Shown here one piece after another: positions 44,409 through 55,625 of a stretch of 64,000 nt of DNA. This stretch comes from Turritopsis dohrnii. Taxonomy: Eukaryota; Cnidaria; Hydrozoa; Anthoathecata; Oceaniidae. The DNA lies in the NCBI GenBank assembly GCA_027922465.2, contig BQMF02000638.1, forward strand, positions 124,001 to 188,000. The letters run 5' to 3'. The stretch's first letter is position 1, and each line of letters starts with the position of its first letter. The notes beneath the pieces were generated by a model. That model made no database searches, had not been told where the DNA came from, and worked only from the letters and a program-made list of their open reading frames with translations. The translations under genes were made by a program, and so were the position numbers.

Positions 44409-45521
44409 GAGTGTGTTTCATAATGTTGGAATTGGAAATTTTAATCGTTTTTTTAAACGAATGTACTGAATTTCATCATAATTTTAACATCAATGAAAAG
44501 CCATATTCAAGCTCTTTCGGCTTGTATATTTTTGTGAAATATGAAAAAGTGATTTTAGAAAAAATAAGGAAAATGTCCTGGAAAAGTATAATAAAATTTT
44601 AAATAGTCGATTAAGATGTGAATGAAAAGAAAAGATTTTTTGAAACAATAAAAGCAATTTGGAAAACAATAAATAAATTTTAGCTTTGTGTTCATGAAAA
44701 ATAATATTGAAGATTGATGCGTATGAACGAAACTTATTCTAATGCTACTCTGAACAAATCTGAATTTCTAAAAATGCCAATCTTCCTGACAAACTAGCAA
44801 AATCACAACCTCAAAAAAGAAAACATAGATATGGTGATGAAGAATGCACCCATACCAAAATAAACATAACTGAAATCAGACATTGTACTTTAGTTTGATT
44901 ATAAGTTATTAGGGTATAAGTTAAGAGTTATTTGACAATATGACCTTGTTTTTTCTTTGCAAACATTCTTGACCTGAATTGACATATTCAAGACCAATAT
45001 ATATAACTCTTTATATACATAATTCGAAAAAAGATTGAATTATTTATGACTTTAACTTAATATCATATACACTGCAGGGCATTGTGAAACTTTGTATACA
45101 TATGAAATAATGGTGAAATGTAATGTTGTAAAATTCATCTGAAGGCCCTAAAACATCATTTCTTTGAGGACAAAAAATATTATTAATTGTGATCTTTCAG
45201 ATATGCATATGAAAGTGATTATGCCATATATGTGTAAATCATATACTTTAAACATTTGATGTATGTATGTATAGATCTTCCTTATTCATAAATTGTAAAC
45301 ATAAAATGTTTATGAGCACACACAATACATGATCTAAACTTACTACAAAAATCTAGACCCTAAATAGCAGAAAAGCAGAAATTTATGTTGAAAGCAGATT
45401 GTGCAATCTTTTGAATTTGTAGTTGTGATGGGGCATGGTGAGTAGGGAGGCTGTTCTTAGTAATTAGTAAAAGTTAAAAACTGCTTGAAAATTTCCAATT
45501 CCAACATAACGAAACACACTG
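44409..45521. mobile_element. CAGTGTG-ended element E3, abutting E1
   Basis: Left end GAGTGTGTTTCATAATGTTG and right end (complement) CAGTGTGTTTCGTTATGTTG, both followed inward by GAATTGGAAATTTT. TA follows the right end (45522-45523). The left 290 bp is an inverted copy of 43866-44148. Only two bases (TG, 44407-44408) separate it from E1. No coding was recognised. Confidence 0.7.
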
Positions 45522-45579
45522 TATCTAACTTATTTCCAATTATATGAAATGTTCGTCATGTTCGCATTTGCAAAATCTA

Positions 45580-47358
45580 TCACCCATCACTCATAGCCGT
45601 CAAATTTGTCAAGCATTTATAAAAACTCCGCAGGTTCATTTGAAACGTAGCTACTTTAAAACAATTATACATTGCATACCGAACTTCAGCCATGAAAACA
45701 TAATCGTCTACTAAAAAAGTTAATAGTTTCCAATTACATCTAAAATTACATCTAAAACTACATCTAAAGTACAAGTAGAGTACGGAAATTTTCTCAAAAG
45801 CCCTTTTGATCTTGGCTCAAATGAAAAATTGTAAACGGAATTAGCAACTGCATATTATTCCTTTCTAATAAAATCCAAACATGCAATACAAAATTCAAAA
45901 GGATCATTTCAAACTTTATTCCTTTCATGTCACCTAATGTCAATTTTTTTTATAATATATAAGACCATAAATAAGACCATAGTGAGAACAGTGATGCTTA
46001 CGAGTTGCGTTCATCTTATCAACATCTATATCTTCATCGACAACCTGTAAACAAAAGTATCACTGTTACATTCTCGTTACACGTTGTTTAATTCAATTTT
46101 TCAGAAATCATTATGTGTCAAAAATGAGCCTTCCTTGCGTGTCTATTCAGTAAAACAGATCAAGCATTGCAATAGCTATCGCTTAATAAAAAGAAGTTCG
46201 TACATTGGTATTTTGAAGTGAGAAACATCGTAACTGTACATTATTTGGACTTCAAATAAAACAGTATGAATTCATATATAAAATTTTGTCATCTTGTATG
46301 ATAACCATTACTATTTGATGTTTCACACACCTTGCAAATAGCTTGCCTTGAGTAAGCGTAAACCTCAAATAATCAAACACCTAAGAATCCTTAATTAAGC
46401 ACAAGAATAAAGTAATCAATTTAATCTTAAAATTTGCCACTAGGCATAATACATTTCATAAGTATTGCAAATGAATAGTCAAAGATCAGCAAAAGTCCAT
46501 TCTGTGCAAGAATGTACCCATCTATTATCAAATTTTTAGTTATTGATACTTACTGGTGGTGGTAGATCTCCTAAAACAAAATATTCATTTGTTTTAAACC
46601 ATTGTTAAAACAATAATCTAATAAGTGTAAGGTATTTGAAAGCAAAGCAGAAGAATTTTAATTGTTCATTTGTTTATTTCTTAACTCTGGTTCAATATAG
46701 TAGGAAAGAAAGCACAATATATCTCTGTTCTTTTTTTCCAAAATGAAGCTTCTGGTGATATAATTTATGATAAAAATTTGTGCTTGAATTGATATTTTCC
46801 AAAATGACTTTTTGAATATGAACTTAATATAGAACAACCCAGTTAAAATTCTCTTTCGTCACTCTTATACTTTTCACAAGATTCTTCATGCTAATAAAAT
46901 GCTTGGTCCCACTTCTTGCAAATGACTTCCAAATGGCACCATTGGAGCGGAAATAGACAAAAACAAATGGACTAACTGTTTGCTGGACCAGCTTCATCCT
47001 GAAAGAAATTAGTTTTATTGGTTATTAAAAAATGAAGTTTCATGCACTGAAGCCCTCCTAAGACAATTCACTTACATTATCCATTTGGACATTTCCTATA
47101 AAGAAGAGAAATAATAAGTGAATTATTGTTCCAAAAAGAAGTTGGCTACAGATTGATGAAAAACATTTTTCTTTTTAAATTCTATGAAACTGTTCTGTTG
47201 TTACTTATCTTAAAAGTTAAATAAAGTAAATTGTTGCTTAAATAAAGTAAGAATTATACTTCAGATTGGTACTTAATCAAGGTCAGCAATTAAGCATTTA
47301 CAATATATAATCCTAATTTCACTTACGTCTCAAAATAATATCAAGAGGCAATGGTCTC
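45580..47358 (-). CDS. Novel spliced gene with micro-exons (3' part), function unknown
   Basis: Six exons on minus: 47358-47327 (32 nt), 47095-47076 (20), 46998-46977 (22), 46570-46554 (17), 46044-46002 (43) and a terminal exon 45710-45580 ending in TGA. Acceptors are TTTATTGCAG, TTCTTTATAG, TTTCTTTCAG, TTGTTTTAG, TTGTTTACAG and ACTTTTTTAG. Donors are GTAAGT (47327, 47076, 46554), GTTAGT (46977) and GTAAGC (46002). Phases match at all five junctions and one frame stays open: PLPLDIILRRNVQMDNDEAG, then PANRDLPPPVVDEDIDVDKM, NATLDDYVFMAEVRYAMYNC and on to LTNLTAMSDG. The middle is Pro/Asp-rich, the end Phe/Tyr/Cys-rich. Upstream exons were not found. I do not recognise the family. The small exons and unrepeated sequence suggest a host gene; a transposon gene is possible. 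Confidence 0.55.
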
Positions 47359-47727
47359 CTGCAATAAAATTTTCCATTAAATATATATATTTTTGAAATT
47401 GCCAAAGAATAAGGTTTCCAATGATATAAAAATCAAATATATGTGACTTTAGTATAAAAAGTTAGTTTTTTTAATCTTCTGTTTTATTCATTTTCTTTTT
47501 CGTTTTTGGGTGTTTTTTATTTTTGTAGAATATTATGCTTTTTAATTTCTATCCAACGATAAATTTGTTAAAATTGGTTCAGCATTGAGCAAATAGCAAG
47601 CAAATCTTAAAAGTGTGTACACTGTTTTTTAACAGAACTTAATGTTCAACATTCACGGAAATCTTTTCTCTATCCGCCTTCCTGCTTTCGAGTACTTGGG
47701 GATTTCTATAGAATACGCATGTCTACT

Positions 47728-48120
47728 AAAAGTAAGTTAAAGTTACGATAATTATACATAGGAAAGTTCAATCTTAGTTGAATTTTTAACTAACAAAGAA
47801 AGAATAGCGGCCATAAGAATGATACTAGCGCATTTTGTGAAATACCTTCTTTTTTCTCAGATATTTACCAACTTCTCCTCAGATCACATTAAATGTTTTT
47901 AATAATTTATTGTTATTGAATTATTACCTTCGTCCTTCCAATCTGGGGCTCTAAAAAGCAAGAGAGGATAGCCTTGCAGAAGTTAAAGTTCAGACAGACT
48001 TTATTTCATGCTAATCATAAAGGTATTTAGGAGTAGTCTTAAAGAGATCCTACATCTTAAATTGTATTTTGAGAGATTGCAGAACATACAAAGTATTTTT
48101 ACAAAATGTTCTTCAAATTT
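47728..48120 (+). repeat. R2 family, uninterrupted copy
   Basis: Matches 28020-28251 plus 29157-29300 across the Penelope insertion point; here GCAAGAGAGGATAGCCTTGC is continuous. Confidence 0.75.
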
Positions 48121-49225
48121 TTAGGAAATTCTAAATTTTTTGGGCAGATATTTCAATATAGCAATCATTATTGTAATAAGACAGTATATTGTTGATGTAG
48201 ACTTAAAAAAAGAATAACAATTTGTTGATGTTTCATACTTCTGAACTAAAGTCTATGTCAACCGATTTGGCAGTTCATACATTTTTTATGATTACTAAGT
48301 GAAAATAAATGATTTTGAAATAATTTTTATTTTATCGTCAAGAGCATAAAAAGCACAACATTATAAACGACCTTTTGGGAAAAATTTTTAAAATTTTTGC
48401 GTTAAAATTTGGGTTAGTAAAAAGCAACTTTTTTCTAGTACACCAAAAACGTGTAGAGTTACACAGAAGCGAGATCAACCTTTCACAAAGAACTGTACAA
48501 AATTTAATAACGAAATCTTTTTTCTATCGAAAGTTCTTAGCCCAAACATGGGACCCGGTAGAGTCCTAAAAATATTTGATGTTTTGCCATAAACCGGGCT
48601 GTTAGGATATTTTTTATGACTGTTGTGAACTAAAAGTTATTGTTTCCAAAGATTTCCTGGCTTGTTTCCTGGTCTCTTCTATTTTTTGTTAACAAACCTA
48701 TAAATGTGACGTTGCAGGGGATTTTCATAAAAGATGATAATATGTATTTCAAAAAACGTTAAAAGCATTGTGAAAAACAAAACAATAAAACGATAAAACG
48801 TTTTTACCAAAATTTAAAAGCGTTTTGAGGAAGTTAAAATGATATTCAATTCTGAGAATTCTAAGACAAAGGCTACATACAATGAACACAGTAATCATTT
48901 TCACTCACAGTCGGTGAAAAGTTAATTCTGCAGCTATTTAGCTGGGAAAACTAAAGGCAGGCTTCCATATCAATCACTGTTTTCGCGTGTATGACTATAC
49001 TGATTTATTATTTAGTCGCACGCCAGCATTCATCAGTTCATCAGGGAACCTTAAAAAATTATGCAAATGAGATCCATATAGATCTCTAAATTTCATTCAG
49101 AATGGATCTTCGCTTTGTGAAAGTGAAATGACTAAATAATAATAAAGACTATCGCCGGTTAAATTAAATCTTTACGAAAATAAACATAAAACTTTCCCCC
49201 GGGGATTTACCAAGATACACACTTT
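48121..49225. other. No recognised gene
   Basis: A 64-codon frame at 48375-48569 on + has no family match. Otherwise AT-rich non-coding. Confidence 0.35.
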
Positions 49226-49640
49226 TTATTTTATAAGAACAATAAAATTTGAGTTGAGGTTCAACTGTTCTTATTTTCACTTTAAGCCTCAAATTGTTCT
49301 CATTTTCTTCTTATTTTTGATTGGAGAATGTTTTTTGAGAAAAACTAGCTTAAAGCTACTCAAAGTGTTACGCTCTCAAACAAAAGATCTTTGTCTAAAT
49401 ACGTAGTAATGACACATGCAGAGGGCAAAACTGTATGTTTGTGATTTTATAGACAGCAAATGTAAATAACCGATTAATTGACAGGTCAATGTGAAGAGCT
49501 TTTAATGAACCCTTTTCCAACAAGAAAAGGAGAAAAAAAAATATTTCAGAAAAATTTTGAGCCTCAGAATTTTTCTTAAATTATTGTTTAGCCATTTTAA
49601 GCCTCTTTGTTATTATGAAATTGTTTATATAAAATTAAAG
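49226..49640. repeat. TTATAAGAACA / AAGCCTC repeat fragment
   Basis: TATTTTATAAGAACAATAAA, CTGTTCTTATTTTCAC, AAGCCTCAAATTGTTCT and a second AAGCCTC at 49598 recall the fragments at 2.7 kb and 29.3 kb. Ends are unresolved. Confidence 0.4.
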
Positions 49641-49670
49641 GAGTGTAGCAGTTTTATCAATTTCGTTCCA

Positions 49671-49984
49671 CAGTGTGATTCACAAAAAGCGGGACTCCGA
49701 GTTTGAGGGTGGATTACTTTTTAAATCTAAAACATTTTTCAAAAATTTTTACATCATCAGTCGTGGAATTTTATAAGCTTTCCAATGGTATAAAAATTGC
49801 AATGTAAAGAACTACCAATGAAGAAGAAGAAGCAATTTTCTCATGTTCATCGGAGCGATATGACATATCATTGGAAAGTTTATAAGATTTCACGTCTGAT
49901 GACGTAAAAATTTTTAAAAATGTTTTACATATAAAAATTAATGCACCCTCAAACTCTCAGTCCCGGTTTTTGTAAATCACACTA
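49671..49984. mobile_element. MITE with about 130-bp inverted repeats
   Basis: Left CAGTGTGATTCACAAAAAGC, GAGTTTGAGGGTG and TTTTTACATCATCAG; right, in complement, TAGTGTGATTTACAAAAACC, GAGTTTGAGGGTG and TTTTTACGTCATCAG. Arms meet near CTTTCCAATG around 49790/49875. CAGTGTG ends link it to the mariner-type MITEs at 43-45 kb. Confidence 0.75.
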
Positions 49985-50267
49985 TTATAGAACTGATATA
50001 ATTATAGCGGACGGTTTCTATTTTTAGTAACTTTTTAAAGAGCTGTTTTTCTTTAGTCTTTAACTGAATTTGAACTTGGTAATCTCTGCATAAATACATC
50101 TACATGTGTTACCTGTGAATGTATATTTATGAACAAGATGCGTTCTTTTGTTTTGATTGATTTTGATGTTTTCCTCTCGAGTGAATAGTTATGCAAAATG
50201 TATTATTACTGGTTTAAATAATGAACCACAGCCACAAGTTACTACTGACAACATGTATTTTACATTG
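49985..50267. other. No gene seen
   Basis: AT-rich spacer between two inverted-repeat elements. Confidence 0.4.
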
Positions 50268-52425
50268 ATCAAAAAAGTGTCGGATCGTTTCGCTACGATA
50301 AATTGTTAGAGAGATATCGCCAATGAAAGATTTTAATGACATCATAGCCGAACCACCATAAGTATTTGGGCTCAAAACTTTCGTCACACCATCGCCTGTA
50401 TCGCGACCCCAATTGCCTGTTTACCCACCGACCAACAGGTATCACCGATGAAAGATTTAGATAACGTCATATCTGCAGTACCGAAAACCATCACCCGTAT
50501 CGCGGACCCTAAAACGTCAGTTTTTCCTATTAGTTATCGAGATATTTCCCCAAAAACGTCGCCTTTATTTATTTATGTATTTGGTATTGTTTTACGTGGC
50601 TAGCCTTACTCAGTTGCTATTGCATCTGCTTTCCAGGAGGGGCCACGGCTTTAGGCTGGATGCTCCGAAGTATTTGACACTCTCCTGAGTGACACAAATC
50701 CAATCAAGGACCTGTGCTCTTCTGGATGACCTCCTGCAATACCCGATGTATCATCTACCCAATTTCCCTCACATGGCATTGGTCAACCCGGCGCTATGGT
50801 ACATTCACTTGCGCATGGTAAATCTCTGCCAAGGAATTGAACCCTGATCTCTCGCATAAAATGCGAGAGTGATAACCACAATACTACGGCGCCTTCGATT
50901 GGAGATGCAATCCATTGATTCACCGTGATCATAGAAAAACTGTCGTGAAATGCCACGTGCTTTTGGAATAATTTTGAAAAAAGTGTCTCTCGCATTTACG
51001 TGGTTTTACGTGCTCATAAGAAGAACTTGACCGTAAAATTTAAACAAATATGTCACTCTCTGAAGTAAAAGTGCTACACACAACGCGGCGACGTCGCTCA
51101 CCCCCAATACTCAGCTTGCATTGTGTTGCAGAATTTAACTTGTGTAAAAGTTTTTTACCGGCATTAATTTGTTAATTTATTTCTTACATTTATGAGAAAT
51201 TGAACAGAAACAAATAGCAATATGGCTAAGAACATATGCAAAAGAGAAGTAACTTTAGTGTAAAAATAGCAATATTTAGCACAGAACTGTTTACCCACAC
51301 ATACAAAACATTGAATAACATTACAAAATGATAATTGAAAACAATTTCATACCTTCCAACTGTTTCTTTTGTGTCATCAGGGATATGTTAAAGCGTAGCT
51401 GGATGCAGAGCGATAGATTTTGCTATGTTCCATGTGTGTTGTCAGGAATTTCAGGAATGTGTGTGATAGTTTTTTTTTCGCCAATTAAATTGCTTGAAAG
51501 CGGATTTTTAACCACTGAAAAGACGTGAAATAAATCGTGCAAACTTCTGTTTGACTTGTATTTTATCCTAGCTATGCGCGAAATAATGTTCAAAGCGACA
51601 AGATTATGATTTGGGATATTGATCAAGAGGAAAAAGTTTAAAAGTGAACTGGGTCATATGCTCAGCATCTTAAAAATTACGTTAGCTTATATATATTTAG
51701 AACGCCTGCTTTGAAAAAAAATGTTTTATTTTGAAGGAAATAGCTTGGTATAACCACAAATATACTAAATTGACCTCTGCAGATAATATACAAGTTATGT
51801 GACCTTAAAATAAAGATGTATCAATTTTGGCAACACAATTCAAAAAAATTTTAAAACTCACGATAGCTGATATTGACTAGGGAAAGTCGCATTGTGTTAG
51901 GCTCAACAAAAATGAATTTGAAACCATGTTAGATGATATATAGAGATAGGTAATTTATTTGGTAAAGAAGGTCGTTGAAAAATGTAGTACAAACTAATGT
52001 GGACCTACTGCATCTTATATATAATAGCAAGTCTGTGTCACACTTTTATTTTAGAGAGTGATAAATTTTGTTGAATTTTAAGGTCAAAATCTTCTTAATC
52101 GTGGTCATATTTTTCGTTAGGCCATGCGTTTTTTTACGATTATTATATAGTAGAGCAAGTGCCGTGACGTCAATTTTTTAATCTATCACGGGGAAAAATT
52201 GCATTGCATCCCTAATCGAACGCGACGTTTTTGGGGAAATATCTCAAGAACCAATAGGGAAAACTGACGTTTTTTAGGGTCCGCGATACGGGTGATGGGG
52301 TGACACAAAATTTGGGCCTAAATTTAATTTGGTATTGCGGCTATGACGTCATCAAAATCTATAACCGACGATATCTCTGTAACGGTTGGTCGTAGCGAAA
52401 CGATCCCATACACTTTTTTGATCAG
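50268..52425. mobile_element. Long-TIR DNA element with nested SINE
   Basis: TGATCAAAAAAGTGTCGGAT... on the left (50268 on) pairs with ...ACACTTTTTTGATCA on the right (to about 52425). Shared arm blocks include ATCGTTTCGCTACGA, AAACTGACGTTTT (inverted), CCAAAAACGTCGC and ATCGAACGCGACG-type words. The left arm also contains an internal partial duplication of GATGAAAGATTT/ATCACCCGTATCGCG blocks and a SINE insertion. No transposase was seen in the interior. Confidence 0.7.
50574..50893 (-). mobile_element. tRNA-derived SINE inserted in the long-TIR element
   Basis: On minus the head reads TAGTATTGTGGTTATCAC (A box), anticodon arm CTCGC-ATTTTAT-GCGAG (perfect 5-bp stem) and T arm CAGGG-TTCAATT-CCTTG (B box). 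The acceptor stem does not pair. The body follows, including CATCCAGCCTAAAGCCGTGG and GGCTAGCCACGTAAAACAAT, then a tail ATACATAAATAAATAAAG. Flanks ACGTCGCCTT (left) and ACGGCGCCTT (right) are a near-perfect 10-bp target duplication. The opposite arm of the host element (52199-52237) shows the empty site. Confidence 0.8.
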
Positions 52426-52934
52426 TTCTTCGAGCTCTACAACATAGATACACTTTTGAGCTGCGATTCTATGATTTATTTTTTCGTCACGGGGTAGGCA
52501 CACGGAAATGGTGGATTTGACCTATTGTTTTCGAAGTTAAGTTTGGTAAAAATTTTTACCCGGGTTACTAGTGTATATATAAATATAAACATAACACTTG
52601 ACCAAGATTTTTAATAAATCAAAATATTGTTAAAATTTCTTTTGTGTTTTTTTGTCTTATATAAACGACTTATAAAAGGATGAAAGAAGAAAACTTTTTT
52701 CGTTGAACTTTAAGTTTCTTCCTTCACAGATTCATCAGCTAACTGAACTGGTTTTAAAATAAAGTAAAATTGCTCCTGACTGTCGAGCACTTTCAGAGAA
52801 GAGAAATGTATGCTAATATAAATGAACTATAATTCCTCTCTGATAATTAACTAGTAGGAGTTTACATACTTAGAGAATGCAAATATAAAAACATGGGGAA
52901 AAACAAATAACAAAAAAAATCCTGAAAATCTAAA
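52426..52934. other. No gene seen
   Basis: AT-rich sequence upstream of a LINE tail; no motif. Confidence 0.4.
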
Positions 52935-53330
52935 AAGCTGACAAAATGACCAAGAACAGAAGGATTAAGAATTTAGAACCTTGATTAGCATGCCTAACGA
53001 GACAAAAAAAACAAAGAACCAAGGGTTTAGAGTAATGTGTAGATCGAAAACTAAATCAAGGAGAGAAACTAGAAACTTGTTCAAAGTTGACCTGCCCACT
53101 TTCAAATATGTTGATTATAAACGCTCATTTAGCTTCAGAATTGCGATTGCTTGGAATGACATTCCTAACCCCATTCGGGAGAAAGATTCATTTGATTGCC
53201 TTAAATATACACTGAAAAAATCAGATATCTTGGATATGATTAATTTTACCTTGACTGGCAGAGCCTTGCATAGTGCAGATTACGTTTACTAAAAGAATTA
53301 AAATTTCATACCTAACCCTTCCCCTCGTTC
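52935..53330 (+). pseudogene. LINE reverse-transcriptase C-terminal end, 5'-truncated
   Basis: The frame 52981-53292 reads TRNLFKVDLPTFKYVDYKRS, then FSFRIAIAWNDIPNPIREKD and SFDCLKYTLKKSDILDMI. This is the characteristic end block of CR1/Jockey-group reverse transcriptases (aromatic-rich 'F-x-x-R-x-x-x-x-W-N-x-x-P'). No polymerase motifs precede it, so the copy is truncated by incomplete reverse transcription or later loss. It is a different LINE family from that at 5-10 kb. Confidence 0.7.
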
Positions 53331-54175
53331 TTGCAAATTTTGGCTCCAATTCTCAATTCTGATCTAACTCTTCTACCGTTTTACTGGTATTTTGTTATAC
53401 CTCCTCAATTCAAATTCAGTAAATTCAGCTATTAAATTTTGTCTTCAGTGTGTGTGACACTTATCATCGCAGTCCCCATTTGCCTAATAACATTTCCAGT
53501 TATCTTTTATTTTTAAGTTTTAAGCTCTAGTCTTTTTATCTCATTTATATACTACATACTATTTTTACTTATATATATACTATATACTATTTATTTTCCG
53601 TTGTAGATTATTTATATTGTTTATCTCGCGTCAATCCCTGCTAATTTCGTCGTCTCTAAAGTCTCAATTTGATTCTCAAATTCTATTTTTTCCTAAATTT
53701 CAATTTTTCTACATTGAAGTTCTCATGTTCTCAAATTCGGTGCAATATTCTTGAGACGGGTTTTACTTTTACGTTATTTTTTACTGCGTAGGTCAACAGC
53801 CATATTGAAGCAAACAAAAGCGAAAGACATAAATGACAGACAGACAGAATACAAAGCACCAAACATCGCCAATAAAATTTACAGGAAAATTTAATAAAAA
53901 GCAGCCATGGTTGAGATGAGATAAGACAGTATAACACGTTCCTCATTTCAACAGTCATGAAAACCATTTTCAATTGATCTGTAATAAATAAATCTTTGCT
54001 AACTAATGGCGCGCGTTACCAAAAGAAATTTTTACGGCGCTCCCCTTCGTCTTCGTTGTTCCATCTCCTCTTCATTTTAATTTTAATGTACGAGGTTTGC
54101 AGAACAATATTGACCAAATTGCAATTTTATAACGTTATTATTATATATCATATTATTATATTTTATCATATATTT
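53331..54175. other. Probable LINE 3' UTR and unassigned sequence
   Basis: T/C-rich, with ACTATATACTATTT-type words at 53550-53600; no clear tail or gene. Confidence 0.35.
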
Positions 54176-54262
54176 CACCATAGGGTGAAATGTATGTTAA
54201 ACCGGCATTTCCTTCTCCTTCGTTTTCTTTGTTCACTTTTATAGCCGCGCATTTGAGGTTTG
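54176..54262 (-). repeat. Dispersed repeat with TATAAAAG box, copy 2 (inverted)
   Basis: Complement of 19440-19565 core: GTATGTTAAACCGGCATTTC and GTTCACTTTTATAGCC. Confidence 0.6.
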
Positions 54263-54832
54263 AATTACACAGACTAGTGAAAGCGTTTAATGTGATAGAG
54301 AGACCCTCACCGTCTCTTTCTCCTCTTGAAGTTTAGCGTGCAGCAGTGAGAGTGGGTTGCTGTCAGAAATCCAAATCAATCGGAGGACTTTGAATTTTAT
54401 TGTTAGTCTTCCCAATAATTTTATTATTCCTTTAATATTGTTATTTTATATTTGTGTTCTGGTGTGTTCTTTAAGACACTTGTCACTGATCAGATTGGTG
54501 TGCATGAACAGTGCTCTGCTAACAACTCCTTACACATTGCCATTTGTGTACTGGTGTAGTCGTATGGCACTTGCCACTCGTTCAGTCGGTGAGCATTTCT
54601 GTGTTAGAACACCAAAAGCACCAGGCAAATTGATTTACTACTACCTGCATAGAGCGGTTGATAAAAAACTTTCCACGCAAAGTGCGTGATTACAACATAT
54701 TCCTGCAGCAAATAGCGCAGTCGGTTTAAATATTCCACATTATAGTGGGTGATCTATATTTACGCTTGTTTAAAGCAAACAAACTTTACACACACTAGAT
54801 TGAAAGAATAAAGTTATTAGCCGAGAAACGAA
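54263..54832. other. Unassigned, possibly Helentron 5' region
   Basis: A 110-codon frame (54357-54689) starting at TTG matches nothing known. It contains TTCCACGCAAAGTGCGTG-type short palindromes. Confidence 0.3.
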
Positions 54833-55426
54833 ATGGCAGAATCAAACTTTACCAAAATAATTTTTGGCAATTTCCACCAAGGTGATTCAAAATTTGGTGG
54901 CTCTGCTGGCAAGCAATGTTCATGCATGTCACTAATGTCTATAACTTGCGTAAGAAAAATATCGAGAAAACTCAAATATTTAGGACCTTGTATGTTGACG
55001 AGTTACCTTCAGAAATTGAAATTGGATATAGTAGTGTTATTTTACATTCAGATTTTGTTTGCGTTACTGATGGAAACACCAATGATGCATCTACATTTTG
55101 AAATGAGGATCTTTTTTACAGTAATGATATATCAGGTGCCATATTTTTTATTGAGGGTTACTGTATTGCAATTTAAAAAGATTGTCAATAAAAATATTTA
55201 TTTATTTGGTTCACACAGTAGAAAAAGCCAAGGACTTCCAGAATCTGAGGGAACATCTATATTAATGAGGTTTTTATCTGTTGAGTGTGCTAAGCAATGC
55301 ATTTTTTCAACTTACGGTTATTCAAAATGTTTTGAAATTGTTTATGTGAAAATTACGCCTCTAAGTGTTGTAGAGAAAAAGCACTTGATAAATACTTTAG
55401 CAGGACCATTATCAAAGAAATTCTGA
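54833..55426 (+). pseudogene. C76-like (herpes-tegument/OTU-type) cysteine peptidase module of the Helentron
   Basis: The first frame starts MAESNFTKI and carries FHQGDSKFGGSAGKQCSCMS, where the Cys after GKQ is the expected nucleophile. A shift near 54920 moves to LYVDELPSEIEIGYSS and LHSDFVCVTDGN (frame 54916-55101). A third frame gives GAIFFIEGYCIAI. The first frame resumes with KNIYLFGSHSRKSQGLPESE, where the family has a Phe-Asp-Ser-His-Ser-Arg motif; here Asp is Gly. It ends TLAGPLSKKF. Such deubiquitinase-like domains occur in front of Rep in some Helitrons. Two frame changes and the lost Asp make it inactive. Confidence 0.55.
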
Positions 55427-55484
55427 AATAAAGAACAAGAATATTATGGGGAACATTCTAAGATAATAAAAGTAAGCAGGAAAA

Positions 55485-55624
55485 GCCATTATGAAAGAAA
55501 TTGTAAGATAATATAGGAAAACAAGAAACGCCATTATAAAAGAAATTATAAGACAATAAAGGAAAACTGGAAAAGCCATTATGAAAGAAATAGTAAGATG
55601 ATAAAAGAAAACAAGAAAAGCCAT
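55485..55624 (+). repeat. 45-bp tandem repeat coding for a 15-residue unit
   Basis: GCCATT anchors at 55485, 55530 and 55575, with GCCATA at 55620: an exact 45-bp period. In the Rep-region frame it encodes KSHYERNxKxIKENK units, with one TAG. A weaker unit precedes it (55440-55480). The Lys-rich N-terminal linker of the other Helentron (12480-12640) is similar in composition. Confidence 0.9.
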
Positions 55625-55625
55625 A

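Noticed and set aside
50820..50893. A functional tRNA-Lys(TTT)
   Set aside because: Anticodon and T arms pair, but the acceptor stem does not, and a SINE body with tail and target duplication follows.
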